A stretch of DNA of 54,113 bases from an uncultured bacterium (lineage in GTDB: Bacteria; Bacillota; Clostridia; Lachnospirales; Lachnospiraceae): positions 1-54,113 of the forward strand of contig CANCXX010000030.1 of the NCBI GenBank assembly GCA_947381965.1, in the 5' to 3' direction. The translations under genes were made by a program, and so were the position numbers. The notes under the pieces are model-generated. The model was not told the origin of the DNA, searched no databases, and saw only the letters and a program-made list of their open reading frames with translations. This document shows, piece after piece, positions 26,243 to 35,881 of this stretch (the stretch's first letter is position 1; each line of letters begins with the position of its first letter).

Positions 26243-26746
26243 TTGAAAACCAAAAAAATTTATACAATAATAGCGATAATTCTACTGGTATTATTATATG
26301 TTGTAATTTTCTGTTTTTCAGCTGAAGATGCGCAGAAGTCGTCGTCAGTCAGCGTCAGGGTAACAGAAATACTGTTAAACATTTATTATAAAATCACAGG
26401 CGGCAGTACAGGCGGCGCAGGCATAGGCGGGGAGGAGGCTGCAGATGCAATTCCAATTCTTGAAGGGTTTGTGAGAAAACTTGCGCATTTTACAGAGTAT
26501 ATGTGTATGGGATTTTTGTCATACAGTATTGTGGTTTTATGGTATCGGCCTTTGTGGAAGGGATGGCTGTTTGTGCTTGTTCAGGTATTTTTATCAGCGG
26601 GAATAGACGAAATCCATCAGTATTTCATACCTGGAAGATATGCTTCTTTTAAGGATGTAATGATTGACACAGCAGGCGGAATTGCCGGAATGATGTTTTT
26701 ACTTGTATGCTGGGGAACCGGAAAGCTATTAATAAAAAGAAAATAA
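26243..26746 (+). CDS. VanZ-like membrane protein
   Basis: The protein has about four membrane segments and VanZ signatures: VRKLAHFTEYMCMGFLSY in the middle and GIDEIHQYFIPGRYASFKDVMIDTAGG near the end. VanZ gives low-level teicoplanin resistance in enterococci; most chromosomal relatives have no known role. The start is uncertain. An ATG at 26180 would overlap queA and has no ribosome site. A TTG at 26243 has AGGA six bases upstream and gives a 167-residue protein of normal size, so it is preferred. Confidence 0.82.
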   Translation: MKTKKIYTIIAIILLVLLYVVIFCFSAEDAQKSSSVSVRVTEILLNIYYKITGGSTGGAGIGGEEAADAIPILEGFVRKLAHFTEYMCMGFLSYSIVVLWYRPLWKGWLFVLVQVFLSAGIDEIHQYFIPGRYASFKDVMIDTAGGIAGMMFLLVCWGTGKLLIKRK

Positions 26747-26787
26747 ATTAGAGCTTGTCTGTGCATACAGAAAGCTCTAATTTATTA
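26742..26787. terminator. Bidirectional terminator between VanZ-like gene and tyrA
   Basis: AAATTAGAGCTT pairs with AAGCTCTAATTT, with inner TCTGT/ACAGA, flanked by A- and T-rich ends on both sides. It sits between convergent genes. Confidence 0.75.
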
Positions 26788-27888
26788 TTTGCAGGGGTAA
26801 ATGCTGTATCCCTTGGAGCGGAGGATGGAGGCTGCTTCTTCAATACTTTTTTCCTGATAAAATTCAACTTTTAAAACACCGCCCTCCTGTTCGCGATTAT
26901 GAACAATTCCGATATTTTTGATGTTTATCTGATGCAGGGCAAGAATGGTGGCAATGGCGGCCAGGGCGCCAGGCTCGTCTGCAATATCAATGCTCAGGGA
27001 GAAAGATTTTTTGATAGGTCCGCTGGAAGCATCAATAAAAGAGTCACGGTAGTTTCTTGCACCATCAAAAAACTGATACAGTGCGTCAGAACCGGCAAGG
27101 TCAATCTGGCTTTTTATTTGTATTAAGGAGTTGATGTAACTGCTAAGCAGTGTGGAGATATTTTCCCTGTTTGTCAGACAAATCTGCTGCCACATAAAAG
27201 GAGAAGAAGAGGCAATTCTTGTGATATCTTTAAACCCGCCTGCGGCAATCATTTTCATAATGCCTTCTTCCGAATCGGAATCCTTAATCAGATTGACCAG
27301 GGAAGAGGCGACTATATGGGGAAGATGGCTTATAGCAGCAGTCACATAATCATGCTGGTTACAGGAAAGAACTAAGGGAAGGGCGCCTAATGAGGCAATC
27401 AGTTCCCGGAATTCCCGGACTGTTTCAGCCAGAACCTCCTTACATGGGGTTAAAATATAGTAGGCGTTTTCAAGAAGCAGGGCCTTGGAATTAATATATC
27501 CGCATCTTTCGCTGCCTGCCATGGGATGTCCGCCGATAAACTGACCGGATAAGCCGGTCTTTTCAATGTGTCTGTGAATATCTGTCTTTACGCTTCCAAC
27601 ATCTGTCAGAAGCGTGTTGGGAGAGATATATTTTTTTATTTCCCAAAGGCTGTTGCCGTTTTCTGAAACAGGAGCGCACAAAAAGAGATAGGTGCATTTA
27701 CAGATGCTGTTGTCTATGGAAGACAGGGGAGTATTAATAATGCCGTCGTCTGTTGCCTGTTGTAAGGCTTCCTGATTCAAATCATATGCCATCAGACGGC
27801 TTTTGGGGTAATGCAGGCGAATGGCTTTTGCGATGGAGCCGCCGATAAGTCCAAGACCGATAAAGCCGCAGGTAAAATCATTTTTCAT
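26785..27888 (-). CDS. tyrA: Prephenate dehydrogenase with ACT domain
   Basis: Prephenate dehydrogenase makes 4-hydroxyphenylpyruvate on the way to tyrosine, using NAD+. The 367-residue protein opens with the Rossmann motif GFIGLGLIGGSIAKAIR, continues with VGSVKTDI and the active-site block GGHPMAGSERCGY, and ends in an ACT domain (LSIDIADEPGALAAIATIL...) that commonly binds tyrosine for feedback inhibition. It lies 48 bases downstream of aroF on the same strand, probably one unit. Confidence 0.94.
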   Translation of the reverse strand: MKNDFTCGFIGLGLIGGSIAKAIRLHYPKSRLMAYDLNQEALQQATDDGIINTPLSSIDNSICKCTYLFLCAPVSENGNSLWEIKKYISPNTLLTDVGSVKTDIHRHIEKTGLSGQFIGGHPMAGSERCGYINSKALLLENAYYILTPCKEVLAETVREFRELIASLGALPLVLSCNQHDYVTAAISHLPHIVASSLVNLIKDSDSEEGIMKMIAAGGFKDITRIASSSPFMWQQICLTNRENISTLLSSYINSLIQIKSQIDLAGSDALYQFFDGARNYRDSFIDASSGPIKKSFSLSIDIADEPGALAAIATILALHQINIKNIGIVHNREQEGGVLKVEFYQEKSIEEAASILRSKGYSIYPCK

Positions 27889-27936
27889 GAAAGTCCTTTC
27901 TTTTTAACGTTTTCCAGCTGTCATGACATGGCAGTT

Positions 27937-28965
27937 TTATTTTTCTTCTGCCATAAAACTTCTGCCCATCAATTGACAGAAAGGGGCAAGTTCCTCTGTA
28001 AGACGGGTAAATTTTTCAAAGGTCAGCGACTGGGGGCCGTCTGACAGGGCATGTGCCGGATCGTTATGTACTTCTATCATCAGGCCATCTGCATCGCAGG
28101 CGATGGCGGCCTTAGCCATGGGCGCCACATACTTGTAGGACCCGGTGGAGTGGGAAGGGTCAACAATAATAGGAAGATGGGTTCTTTGGCGCAGTACAGG
28201 AACAGCGCTTAAATCCAGGGTGTTTCTGGTAGCTGTTTCAAAGGTACGGATGCCTCTTTCACACAATACAACATTAGGATTGCCCTCCGCAATAATATAT
28301 TCGGCGGCGTTCAGCCATTCGTCAATGGTAGCGCAGAGTCCTCTCTTTAGGAGAACAGGAAGCCCGGACTGGCCTGCTTCTTTTAACAGGATAAAATTCT
28401 GCATATTGCGGGCGCCAATCTGAATCATGTCCACATATTTTACGGCAGCTTCTATGGCCTCTAAGCTGACTACTTCGCAGATAGTGGAAAGTCCGGTTGC
28501 AGCTTTTGCTTCCTGCATGTATTTAAGCCCTTCTGTTTCCAGTCCCTGGAAAGAGTAGGGGGAGGTGCGGGGCTTATATGCGCCGCCCCGGAGAATGGTG
28601 GCGCCTGCTTTTTTGACATTTTCAGCAATACACATAAGCTGGTCCCTTGTTTCCACCGCACAGGGACCTGCCATAATGGTAAGTCTGCCAGGGCCGATGC
28701 TGGTGTTTCCTGCCTTTACCGTAGTAGGCTCCGGGTGGAATTTTTTATTGGCAAGCTTATAGCTTTCCGTTACAGGAACAATGCGATCCACATCCTTGAA
28801 AAAAATCAGGTTATCTGTGGAGAGTTTGGTTTTATCCCCCACAATTCCTATAATAGTAACTTCTTCTCCTTTGGAAAGATGTACCTGAAGCCCATTGTCT
28901 TTAATGTATCCTGTAACAGTACGGATGCTCTGCTCCGATGCCTGTGGTTTCATTATAATAATCAT
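27937..28965 (-). CDS. aroF: 3-deoxy-7-phosphoheptulonate synthase (DAHP synthase)
   Basis: This enzyme joins PEP and erythrose 4-phosphate, the first step to aromatic amino acids. The ATG at 28965 with AAAGGAGC upstream is preferred over the frame's first ATG at 29019, which lies upstream of the promoter. The 342-residue protein has an N-terminal ferredoxin-like regulatory domain (MIIIMKPQASEQSIRTV...) and a KDPG-like barrel with GPCAVETRDQ, RGGAYKPRTSPYSFQG and DPSHSTGSYKYV. It pairs with tyrA downstream; aroC lies separately at the end of the window. Confidence 0.94.
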   Translation of the reverse strand: MIIIMKPQASEQSIRTVTGYIKDNGLQVHLSKGEEVTIIGIVGDKTKLSTDNLIFFKDVDRIVPVTESYKLANKKFHPEPTTVKAGNTSIGPGRLTIMAGPCAVETRDQLMCIAENVKKAGATILRGGAYKPRTSPYSFQGLETEGLKYMQEAKAATGLSTICEVVSLEAIEAAVKYVDMIQIGARNMQNFILLKEAGQSGLPVLLKRGLCATIDEWLNAAEYIIAEGNPNVVLCERGIRTFETATRNTLDLSAVPVLRQRTHLPIIVDPSHSTGSYKYVAPMAKAAIACDADGLMIEVHNDPAHALSDGPQSLTFEKFTRLTEELAPFCQLMGRSFMAEEK

Positions 28966-29009
28966 TTTGTCTGCTCCTTTCGCAGAATTTGTTTTTCTTT
29001 GCCCACAAC

Positions 29010-29038
29010 AATATATCACTTCAACGTGTGAAAGTCAA
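29010..29038 (-). promoter_or_regulatory. Probable aroF-tyrA promoter
   Basis: On the minus strand TTGACT (complement of 29033-29038) and TATATT (complement of 29010-29015) are 17 bases apart. The spacer contains TTCACACGTTGAA, an imperfect palindrome that could be an operator. Confidence 0.65.
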
Positions 29039-29094
29039 CAGGAACAGTTGATGGAGAAAAAGAAAATTGTTGTGTATAAAATGTATGATTTCAC

Positions 29095-29123
29095 TTGTAT
29101 AAATACAGAAAATTTAGTAAAAT
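29095..29123 (+). promoter_or_regulatory. Probable promoter of EF-G-like gene
   Basis: TTGTAT (29095-29100) and TAAAAT (29118-29123) are 17 bases apart. The start would be near 29130, about 80 bases ahead of the gene. Confidence 0.55.
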
Positions 29124-29209
29124 ATTCATATGGGAGTTTAAATGCCGGAATGGACTAGGTGCTAATGTATGGCGTAATGCCCAAAAATGCGGAAAATGGA
29201 GGAACTTAT

Positions 29210-31291
29210 ATGAATATTTACACAACTGACAAGATTAGAAACGTAGCTTTGCTGGGGCATGGAGGATGTGGAAAGACCTCTTTGACAGAAGCTATGGCAT
29301 ATTTATCGGGTATTACATCAAGAATGGGGAAAGTTGATGATGGAAATACTGTCAGTGATTTCGGCAAGGAAGAACAGAAGAGGAGAATATCTATTAGTAC
29401 TTCCGTTGTTCCGGTAGAATGGGAAGGATATAAGGTTAACATACTGGATGCACCAGGATTTTTTGATTTTGCAGGTGAGATGGAAGAAGCAATCAGCGCC
29501 GCAGGCGCAGCCATTATTGTAGTAAATGGCAAAGCCGGCGTGGAAGTGGGGACCCAGAAAGCATGGGAGTTATGTGAGAAATACAAGCTGCCCAGAATGA
29601 TATATGTCAGCAATATGGATGTGGACAACGCTTCATTCAGGCAGGTAGTAGAAGATATGACACAGATGTTTGGCAAGAAAATGGCGCCTTTCCATCTGCC
29701 CATCCGCGAAAATGAGAAGTTTGTGGGGTATATAAACGTAATTACCGAAACCGGTAACAGATGGCAGGGCAAGGAAGTTGTGGAATGCGAAGTGCCTGAA
29801 TATAATAAGGCAAATCTTCAGATCTGCCGGGATACGCTTATGGAAGCTGTGGCTGAAACCAGTGAAGAGATGATGGAACGGTATTTTGGCGGTGAAACTT
29901 TTTCAGAAGCAGAAATCAGGGCGGCTCTTCGGACCAATGTATGTGATGGAAGCATTGTGCCTATGACTATGGGCTCCAATGTGCTCTGTCAGGGCGTGTA
30001 TACGCTTCTTGATGATATCATTAAATATTTCCCAAGCCCCGAAAACCGGGAAGTTGCGGGTATCAACATGAAAACCAATGATATTTATCATGCGGATTAT
30101 GATTTTGCAAAGGCAAAGTCAGCGTATATATGGAAAACCATTGTGGACCCTTTTATTGGAAAGTATTCCCTGATTAAAGTAAATTCCGGCGTACTTAAAA
30201 CGGATGATTTGATTTATAATATTGATAAGGATATTGAAGAAAAGATCGGCAAACTGTATGTAATGCAGGGAAATAAGCCGGTAGAAGTAAAAGAGCTTCA
30301 TGCAGGAGATATCGGAGCTCTTGCCAAGCTTACAGGAGCAAGAACAGGCAACAGCCTTTCCACTAAAGCAACCACAATTAAATTTGGTAAATGGGATATG
30401 CCGAAACCTTATACATACAAAAGATATAATCCAAAGAATAAAGGGGATGTTGATAAAATTTCTCAGGCTCTTCAAAAGATTTCCCATGAAGATTTGACTA
30501 TGAAATATGTCAATGACTCTGAAAACAGGCAGATGCTTCTTTACGGAATGGGCGATTTACATCTGGATGTAATTGCCAGCAAGCTTTTGAATGAATATAA
30601 GGTGGAAATAGAACTGACAGAACCCAAAGTGGCATTCAGGGAAACCATCAAAAAGACATCGGATGTGGAATACAAGTATAAAAAACAGTCTGGCGGTCAT
30701 GGACAATATGGCCATGTTAAGATGAAATTTGAACCTTCAGGAAATCTGGAAGAGTCTTATGTATTTGAACAGATAGTGGTAGGCGGGGCAGTACCGAAGA
30801 ACTACTTCCCGGCAGTGGAGAAGGGGATTCAGGAATCCGTATTAAAAGGACCTCTTGCTTCCTATCCGGTGGTAGGGGTGAAGGCGGTTCTCTATGATGG
30901 TTCATACCATCCTGTGGATTCGTCAGAAATGGCATTTAAGATGGCAACCATCCAGGCGTTTAAAAAGGGATTTATGGAAGCTCATCCGGTATTGCTTGAG
31001 CCGATTGTCTCCTTAAAGGTGACAGTGCCTGATTCCTATACCGGTGATGTTATGGGTGATCTTAATAAGAGAAGAGGAAGAGTGTTGGGAATGAATCCGG
31101 CGCCAGGCGGAAAACAGGTGATTGAAGCGGATGTTCCCATGATGGGATTGTTTGGATATTGTACCGACCTTCGTTCCATGACAGGAGGGCGGGGTGAATA
31201 CGAGTATGAATTTTCACGCTATGAGCAGGCGCCAAGCGATGTACAGGAAAAAGAGGTAGCGGCAAAGGCTTCTGAAGGTTCAGATGATTAA
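29210..31291 (+). CDS. Elongation factor G-like GTPase (second EF-G type)
   Basis: The ATG at 29210 follows GGAGGAAC and gives 693 residues. The GTPase domain has G1 GHGGCGKT (16-23), G3 DAPGFFDF (80-87) and G4 as NMDVD (135-139) in place of the standard NKxD. The rest follows EF-G: domain II, then SEGGHGQYGH-type domain IV (here SGGHGQYGHVKMKF) and the domain V end MTGGRGEYEYEFSRYEQ. True EF-G usually starts with a HVDAGKTTT motif and sits beside rpsL/rpsG, so this is a paralogue rather than the housekeeping factor. Its role is unknown; ribosome recycling or stress translation is possible. Confidence 0.9.
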   Translation: MNIYTTDKIRNVALLGHGGCGKTSLTEAMAYLSGITSRMGKVDDGNTVSDFGKEEQKRRISISTSVVPVEWEGYKVNILDAPGFFDFAGEMEEAISAAGAAIIVVNGKAGVEVGTQKAWELCEKYKLPRMIYVSNMDVDNASFRQVVEDMTQMFGKKMAPFHLPIRENEKFVGYINVITETGNRWQGKEVVECEVPEYNKANLQICRDTLMEAVAETSEEMMERYFGGETFSEAEIRAALRTNVCDGSIVPMTMGSNVLCQGVYTLLDDIIKYFPSPENREVAGINMKTNDIYHADYDFAKAKSAYIWKTIVDPFIGKYSLIKVNSGVLKTDDLIYNIDKDIEEKIGKLYVMQGNKPVEVKELHAGDIGALAKLTGARTGNSLSTKATTIKFGKWDMPKPYTYKRYNPKNKGDVDKISQALQKISHEDLTMKYVNDSENRQMLLYGMGDLHLDVIASKLLNEYKVEIELTEPKVAFRETIKKTSDVEYKYKKQSGGHGQYGHVKMKFEPSGNLEESYVFEQIVVGGAVPKNYFPAVEKGIQESVLKGPLASYPVVGVKAVLYDGSYHPVDSSEMAFKMATIQAFKKGFMEAHPVLLEPIVSLKVTVPDSYTGDVMGDLNKRRGRVLGMNPAPGGKQVIEADVPMMGLFGYCTDLRSMTGGRGEYEYEFSRYEQAPSDVQEKEVAAKASEGSDD

Positions 31292-31324
31292 GAAAATCAG
31301 ATAAAGTTCTTTTTAGATGAAGGT

Positions 31325-31362
31325 AACAGGATGCTGTATATGGGGGTATGCAGCATCCTGTT
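31325..31362 (+). terminator. Possible terminator after EF-G-like gene
   Basis: AACAGGATGCTG and CAGCATCCTGTT form a perfect 12-bp stem with a 14-base loop, 34 bases after the stop. A T tract is missing; GTATAATGG follows, so the hairpin may instead protect the end or sit in the next gene's promoter region. Confidence 0.5.
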
Positions 31363-31406
31363 GTATAATGGCCAAAAGTGTCAGACAAAAAGAGAGGTAA
31401 ATTTTA

Positions 31407-33056
31407 ATGAACAAAAAAGGTATTTTTAGAAATATTATCATTGCGGCAGCGGCAGTTATAGCGCTTTGTGTCTATTATTATGTAACGATTCCGGCAGTCA
31501 ATATTCACTCTGCAGGTACCTGGGGAGTAATCCTTTTGCTGGTGGCGGCTCTGATGCTGCTGTCTGTGGCAAAGCAGTTTAAGAGCAACAGACAGTCAGG
31601 AGTGGATGGAATAAACATTTTCCGTTTCAGTATCAGGGAAAGTAATCTGGTATTTAAATTATTAGGAATCTTGTTTATAGCACTGCTTGTTTTTTATGTG
31701 GTTGGTTCCCTGTTGTCCTCTCCCTTTTTTAACGCGGCAAAGTACCAAAAACTTTTAACAATTGAGGAAAGGGAATTTACAGACGATATTAAGGAAGTTG
31801 ATTATAAGACAATCCCCTTATTAGACAAGGACTCGGCATCCCTTTTGGGAAACCGTAAAATGGGAAGTATGGTGGATATGGTTTCGCAGTTTGAGGTATC
31901 CGGAGACTATTCCCAGATAAATTATCGGGGAAAACCGGTGCGCGTGACGCCGCTGACCTATGCCAGTCCCATTAAATGGCTTACCAACCAAAAAAACGGG
32001 ATTCCGGCATATATTTTGATCGATATGACCACTCAGAATACAGAGTGCGTGAAACTGGATAAAGGTATACGTTATTCAAAAGGTGAGTATTTGAACAGAA
32101 ACATTTACAGGCATTTGAGATTTAAGTTCCCAACCTATATTTTTGACGAACAGATTTTTTTTGAAATTGATGAGGAGGGTACGCCCTTTTGGGTATGCCC
32201 GGTCAAAAAATTTAATATAGGGCTGTTTGGAGGACAGACAATCGGCCGTGTGGTCCTGTGCAATGCCCAAACAGGAGAATGCGTTGATTATGCAGTGGAG
32301 GATGTTCCTTCATGGGTGGATAAGGTCTATTCGGCGGACTTGTTGATTAATTTGTATGATTATTCAGGGATTTTAAAACATGGATTCTGGAACTCCCTGT
32401 TGGGACAAAAGGACTGTTTACAGTCTACCAATGGTTACAATTATATCGCATTGGAAGATGATGTGTGGGTGTATACAGGTATTACCAGTGTAAGCGGAGA
32501 TCAGTCAAATGTGGGATTTGTGTTAATGAATCAGCGGACCATGGAAACCCGCTCTTATAAAGTAGAGGGAGCCATAGAGGATTCTGCAATGTCTTCTGCG
32601 GAAGGCCAGGTGCAGAATTTAGGATACCGCGCTACCTTTCCTCTGCTGTTAAATATTGCGGATGAACCAACTTACTTTATGGCTTTAAAGGATGGTGCCG
32701 GGCTGGTGAAAAAGTATGCTATGGTAAATGTCCAGAAATATCAGTGGGTGGCAATCGGGGATACGGTACAGGAATGTGAGAAAAATTACACTGCACTCCT
32801 TAGTACGAATGGGATTGTAAGCGCATCTCCAAATGCGGGAAAGAGTGTTACCGGGAAAATAGAGAGCATTTCGCCTGTTGTACTGGAAGGAAATACTCAT
32901 TACTATATTTGTCTGGAAAGACAGGAAGATATTTTCGATGTGGATATGTCTATGGAATCCCTGATACGGATTATCAAATTTAAAGAAGGGGATACGATTA
33001 CCTTTTCCTATACGGAAGGATATGGCCTAAATGAGGTTATTGACATTTTACCATAA
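31407..33056 (+). CDS. Conserved-looking membrane protein of unknown function
   Basis: I do not recognise this 549-residue protein. It has three hydrophobic segments in the first 115 residues (about 8-28, 37-55, 86-105) followed by a large soluble region of about 430 residues. That region is rich in aromatic residues and beta-like strands, with QINYRGKPVRVTPL, PFWVCPVKKFNIGLFGG and NGYNYIALEDDVWVYTGIT as distinctive stretches. It lacks a lipobox and any enzyme motif I know. An AAGAGAGG site precedes the ATG. The leuS promoter overlaps its end, so the two are separate units. Confidence 0.8.
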   Translation: MNKKGIFRNIIIAAAAVIALCVYYYVTIPAVNIHSAGTWGVILLLVAALMLLSVAKQFKSNRQSGVDGINIFRFSIRESNLVFKLLGILFIALLVFYVVGSLLSSPFFNAAKYQKLLTIEEREFTDDIKEVDYKTIPLLDKDSASLLGNRKMGSMVDMVSQFEVSGDYSQINYRGKPVRVTPLTYASPIKWLTNQKNGIPAYILIDMTTQNTECVKLDKGIRYSKGEYLNRNIYRHLRFKFPTYIFDEQIFFEIDEEGTPFWVCPVKKFNIGLFGGQTIGRVVLCNAQTGECVDYAVEDVPSWVDKVYSADLLINLYDYSGILKHGFWNSLLGQKDCLQSTNGYNYIALEDDVWVYTGITSVSGDQSNVGFVLMNQRTMETRSYKVEGAIEDSAMSSAEGQVQNLGYRATFPLLLNIADEPTYFMALKDGAGLVKKYAMVNVQKYQWVAIGDTVQECEKNYTALLSTNGIVSASPNAGKSVTGKIESISPVVLEGNTHYYICLERQEDIFDVDMSMESLIRIIKFKEGDTITFSYTEGYGLNEVIDILP

Positions 33057-33068
33057 TATAGGTAAAAT
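33040..33068 (+). promoter_or_regulatory. leuS promoter
   Basis: TTGACA (33040-33045) and TAAAAT (33063-33068) are 17 bases apart, overlapping the end of the preceding gene. The leader is only about 70 bases, too short for a T-box, and none is seen. Confidence 0.7.
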
Positions 33069-33143
33069 ATTTTAACGTATGGAATATATGGATTTACAGC
33101 ACAGAAGTTAAGGAGCCACAGGCTTTTGAGAATGGAGGAAATA

Positions 33144-35555
33144 ATGGCAATACCATATAATCACAGAGAAGTGGAAACTAAGTGGCAGGGGATATGGGAT
33201 GCGGAAAAGGCATTTAAAACCTCTGACGATTATACGAAACCGAAATATTACGCATTAGTGGAATTCCCTTATCCTTCGGGACAGGGGCTGCATGTAGGAC
33301 ATCCAAGGCCATATACGGCGCTGGACATTGTTGCAAGAAAGAGAAGAATGCAGGGGTATAACGTTCTTTATCCCATGGGATGGGATGCGTTTGGCCTTCC
33401 TACGGAAAATTATGCAATTAAAAATCATATCCATCCAAAGATTGTTACAAAGAATAATGTAGAACATTTTAAGGGACAGCTCCATGCGCTTGGATATTCT
33501 TTTGACTGGGACCGGGAGATTAATACCACAGATCCCAATTATTATAAATGGACACAATGGATATTCTTAAAGCTTTTCCATGCAGGTCTTGCTTACAAGG
33601 CGGAAATGCCGATTAACTGGTGTACTTCCTGTAAAGTCGGACTTGCCAATGAGGAAGTGGTAAACGGTGTCTGTGAGCGCTGTGGCAGTGAGGTAGTCCG
33701 CAGGGTAAAGAGCCAGTGGATGTTAAAAATTACTGAGTATGCGGACAAGCTTTTAGAAGGACTTGACACAGTAGATTATGTGGAGCGTGTGAAGGTATCC
33801 CAGAAAAACTGGATTGGTAAGTCTACTGGTGCGGAAGTGGACTTTATCTTAAAGGGAAAAGAAGATAAAATGACAGTCTATACTACCAGGCCGGATACAC
33901 TTTTTGGTGTTACTTATATGGTAATGAGTCCTGAGCATCCTTTTATTGATAAGTATAAGGATGATATTGAAAATTGGGAGGAAGTGGCATCGTATAGGGA
34001 AATGGCTGCCAGAAAGTCGGATTTTGAACGGACAGAGCTGGCAAAAGAGAAAACAGGTGTTATGCTTAATGGACTGTCTGCTGTTAATCCTGTAAATGGA
34101 AAAGAAATTCCTGTGTGGATTTCCGATTATGTACTCATGTCCTATGGAACCGGAGCAATTATGGCAGTTCCGGCCCACGACGAGCGTGACTGGGAATTTG
34201 CAAAAAAGTTCCAGATGCCCATTATTGAGGTAGTGGCTGGCAGCCCGGTAGACGTAAACGAGGCAGTATTTACAGATGTGGCTACGGGAACTCTTGTAAA
34301 TTCTGAATTTTTAAATGGACTTTCTGTGTCAGATGCAAAGAAAAAAATAATAGAGTTTTTGACAGAAAAAGGAATTGGACATCCCAAGACAAACTTTAAG
34401 TTAAGGGACTGGGTGTTTTCCAGGCAGCGTTACTGGGGAGAACCGATTCCCATTGTAAAATGTGAAAAGTGTGGGTATGTGCCGCTGCCGGAAAGTGAAC
34501 TACCTTTGGAGCTGCCGGAAGTGGAAAGTTATATGCCGACGGATACAGGAGAGTCGCCTCTTGCCCATATGACAGATTGGGTAAATACCACCTGCCCCAG
34601 CTGTGGGGGTCCGGCTCTTAGGGAGACAGATACCATGCCGCAGTGGGCGGGGTCATCCTGGTATTTTCTGCGCTATACAGACCCGGAGAATGAGAATGCA
34701 CTGGCAAGTAAGGAAGCGCTGGATTATTGGATGCCTGTTGACTGGTATAATGGCGGAATGGAGCATACTACCCTCCATCTTCTTTACTCCCGGTTCTGGC
34801 ACAGGTTTTTATATGATAAAAAGGCGGTTCCCTGTCCGGAGCCTTATTTAAAGAGAACTTCCCATGGGATGATATTAGGTTCTAATGGGGAAAAAATGAG
34901 TAAGTCACGGGGCAATATAGTAAATCCTGATGATATTGTAAGAGACTATGGTGCAGACACCCTGCGTACCTACGAGATGTTCATTGGCGCCTTTGAGCTA
35001 AGCGCTTCCTGGTCTGAGGATGGTGTTAAAGGCTGCCGGAGATTTTTGGAGAGAGTATGGAAATTACAGGATATTCTGACAGATGAAGATGGCTATTCCA
35101 AAGATATGGAAGTAAAGATGCACCAGACAATAAAGAAAGTCAGCAGTGATTTTGAGAACCTGAAGTATAATACGGCAATTGCGGCAATGATGGCTCTTAT
35201 AAATGAATTTTACAAGAAAAATGCAGTCACCAGAGGGGAATTTAAAACGCTCCTTGCACTGCTTAACCCAGTGGCGCCTCATATTACAGAGGAAATCTGG
35301 CAGATGGAAGGATTTGAGGGACGCATTTACCAGACCGCATGGCCTGTTTTTGAGGAAGAGAAGACAAAAGAAGCTACCATTGAAATTGCAGTCCAGATTA
35401 ATGGAAGGACCAAGGCTACTTTGGATATTGCAAGGGAAGAAGAAAAAGAAGCTGTTATTGCAAAGGCAAAAGAAGTGATAGCGGATAAACTTACGGGAAA
35501 CATTGTAAAAGAAATTTATGTTCCGGGAAGAATTGTGAATATCGTCATGAAATAA
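33144..35555 (+). CDS. leuS: Leucyl-tRNA synthetase
   Basis: LeuS charges tRNA-Leu. The ATG at 33144 is preceded by ATGGAGGAAATA; the frame's earlier ATG at 33126 lies before the ribosome site. The 803-residue class I enzyme has the HIGH-type motif as [12 protein letters not shown] and the second signature KMSKSRGN. The editing domain ([14 protein letters not shown]...) and the zinc region with [13 protein letters not shown] and CERCGS are visible, as is [15 protein letters not shown]. Length is normal. Synthesis is not T-box controlled here, unlike pheST. Confidence 0.97.
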   Translation: MAIPYNHREVETKWQGIWDAEKAFKTSDDYTKPKYYALVEFPYPSGQGLHVGHPRPYTALDIVARKRRMQGYNVLYPMGWDAFGLPTENYAIKNHIHPKIVTKNNVEHFKGQLHALGYSFDWDREINTTDPNYYKWTQWIFLKLFHAGLAYKAEMPINWCTSCKVGLANEEVVNGVCERCGSEVVRRVKSQWMLKITEYADKLLEGLDTVDYVERVKVSQKNWIGKSTGAEVDFILKGKEDKMTVYTTRPDTLFGVTYMVMSPEHPFIDKYKDDIENWEEVASYREMAARKSDFERTELAKEKTGVMLNGLSAVNPVNGKEIPVWISDYVLMSYGTGAIMAVPAHDERDWEFAKKFQMPIIEVVAGSPVDVNEAVFTDVATGTLVNSEFLNGLSVSDAKKKIIEFLTEKGIGHPKTNFKLRDWVFSRQRYWGEPIPIVKCEKCGYVPLPESELPLELPEVESYMPTDTGESPLAHMTDWVNTTCPSCGGPALRETDTMPQWAGSSWYFLRYTDPENENALASKEALDYWMPVDWYNGGMEHTTLHLLYSRFWHRFLYDKKAVPCPEPYLKRTSHGMILGSNGEKMSKSRGNIVNPDDIVRDYGADTLRTYEMFIGAFELSASWSEDGVKGCRRFLERVWKLQDILTDEDGYSKDMEVKMHQTIKKVSSDFENLKYNTAIAAMMALINEFYKKNAVTRGEFKTLLALLNPVAPHITEEIWQMEGFEGRIYQTAWPVFEEEKTKEATIEIAVQINGRTKATLDIAREEEKEAVIAKAKEVIADKLTGNIVKEIYVPGRIVNIVMK

Positions 35556-35559
35556 AGGA

Positions 35560-35606
35560 AAACCGGAGCGTGTCTGAAAAATATTTTTGCAGATATGCTC
35601 CGGTTT
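35560..35606. terminator. Bidirectional terminator after leuS
   Basis: AAACCGGAGCGTGTCTG pairs imperfectly with GCAGATATGCTCCGGTTT across an AT loop (AAAAATATTTTT). It sits between convergent genes. The GCGTGTCTGAAAAA core is similar to the palindromic repeat family, so it may be a domesticated copy. Confidence 0.7.
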
Positions 35607-35611
35607 GAACC

Positions 35612-35881
35612 TTACCGGCGGGTGCGCATGGCCATTATTTTTTCGATTTTTGCGGTTTCATCTGGTGTGGCATGTTTCCGCAGTACTTCCACAATTGCGT
35701 TTATTTCATCATCTGAAAAGGATACTTTCTTTTCCTGTCCCCGCTTTGCAACTGCCATCAGGAAAGGAAGCATCTGCTCCTTTTTCAGATTGCTGCTTTC
35801 AAATACAAGAGCCTGAAGAAATTCAAGCTTGTAAGGGTCTATATTTTTCAGGGATTCATCTTTCATCCAATCATTCTGCAT
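35612..35881 (-). CDS. Small protein of unknown function
   Basis: The ATG at 35881 has a strong GGAGGTGACC site, better than the frame's ATG at 35905. The protein has 89 residues, is charged and soluble, and looks helical: YKLEFLQALVFESSNLKKEQMLPFLMAV then SFSDDEINAIVEVLRKHATPDETAKIEKI. I do not know a function. Its start overlaps the stop of the upstream gene by 11 bases, so the two are cotranscribed and probably act together. Confidence 0.75.
   Translation of the reverse strand: MQNDWMKDESLKNIDPYKLEFLQALVFESSNLKKEQMLPFLMAVAKRGQEKKVSFSDDEINAIVEVLRKHATPDETAKIEKIMAMRTRR

Noticed and set aside
33057-33143. T-box before leuS
   Set aside because: The leader is under 80 bases and lacks the TGGTACCGCG block and a terminator.
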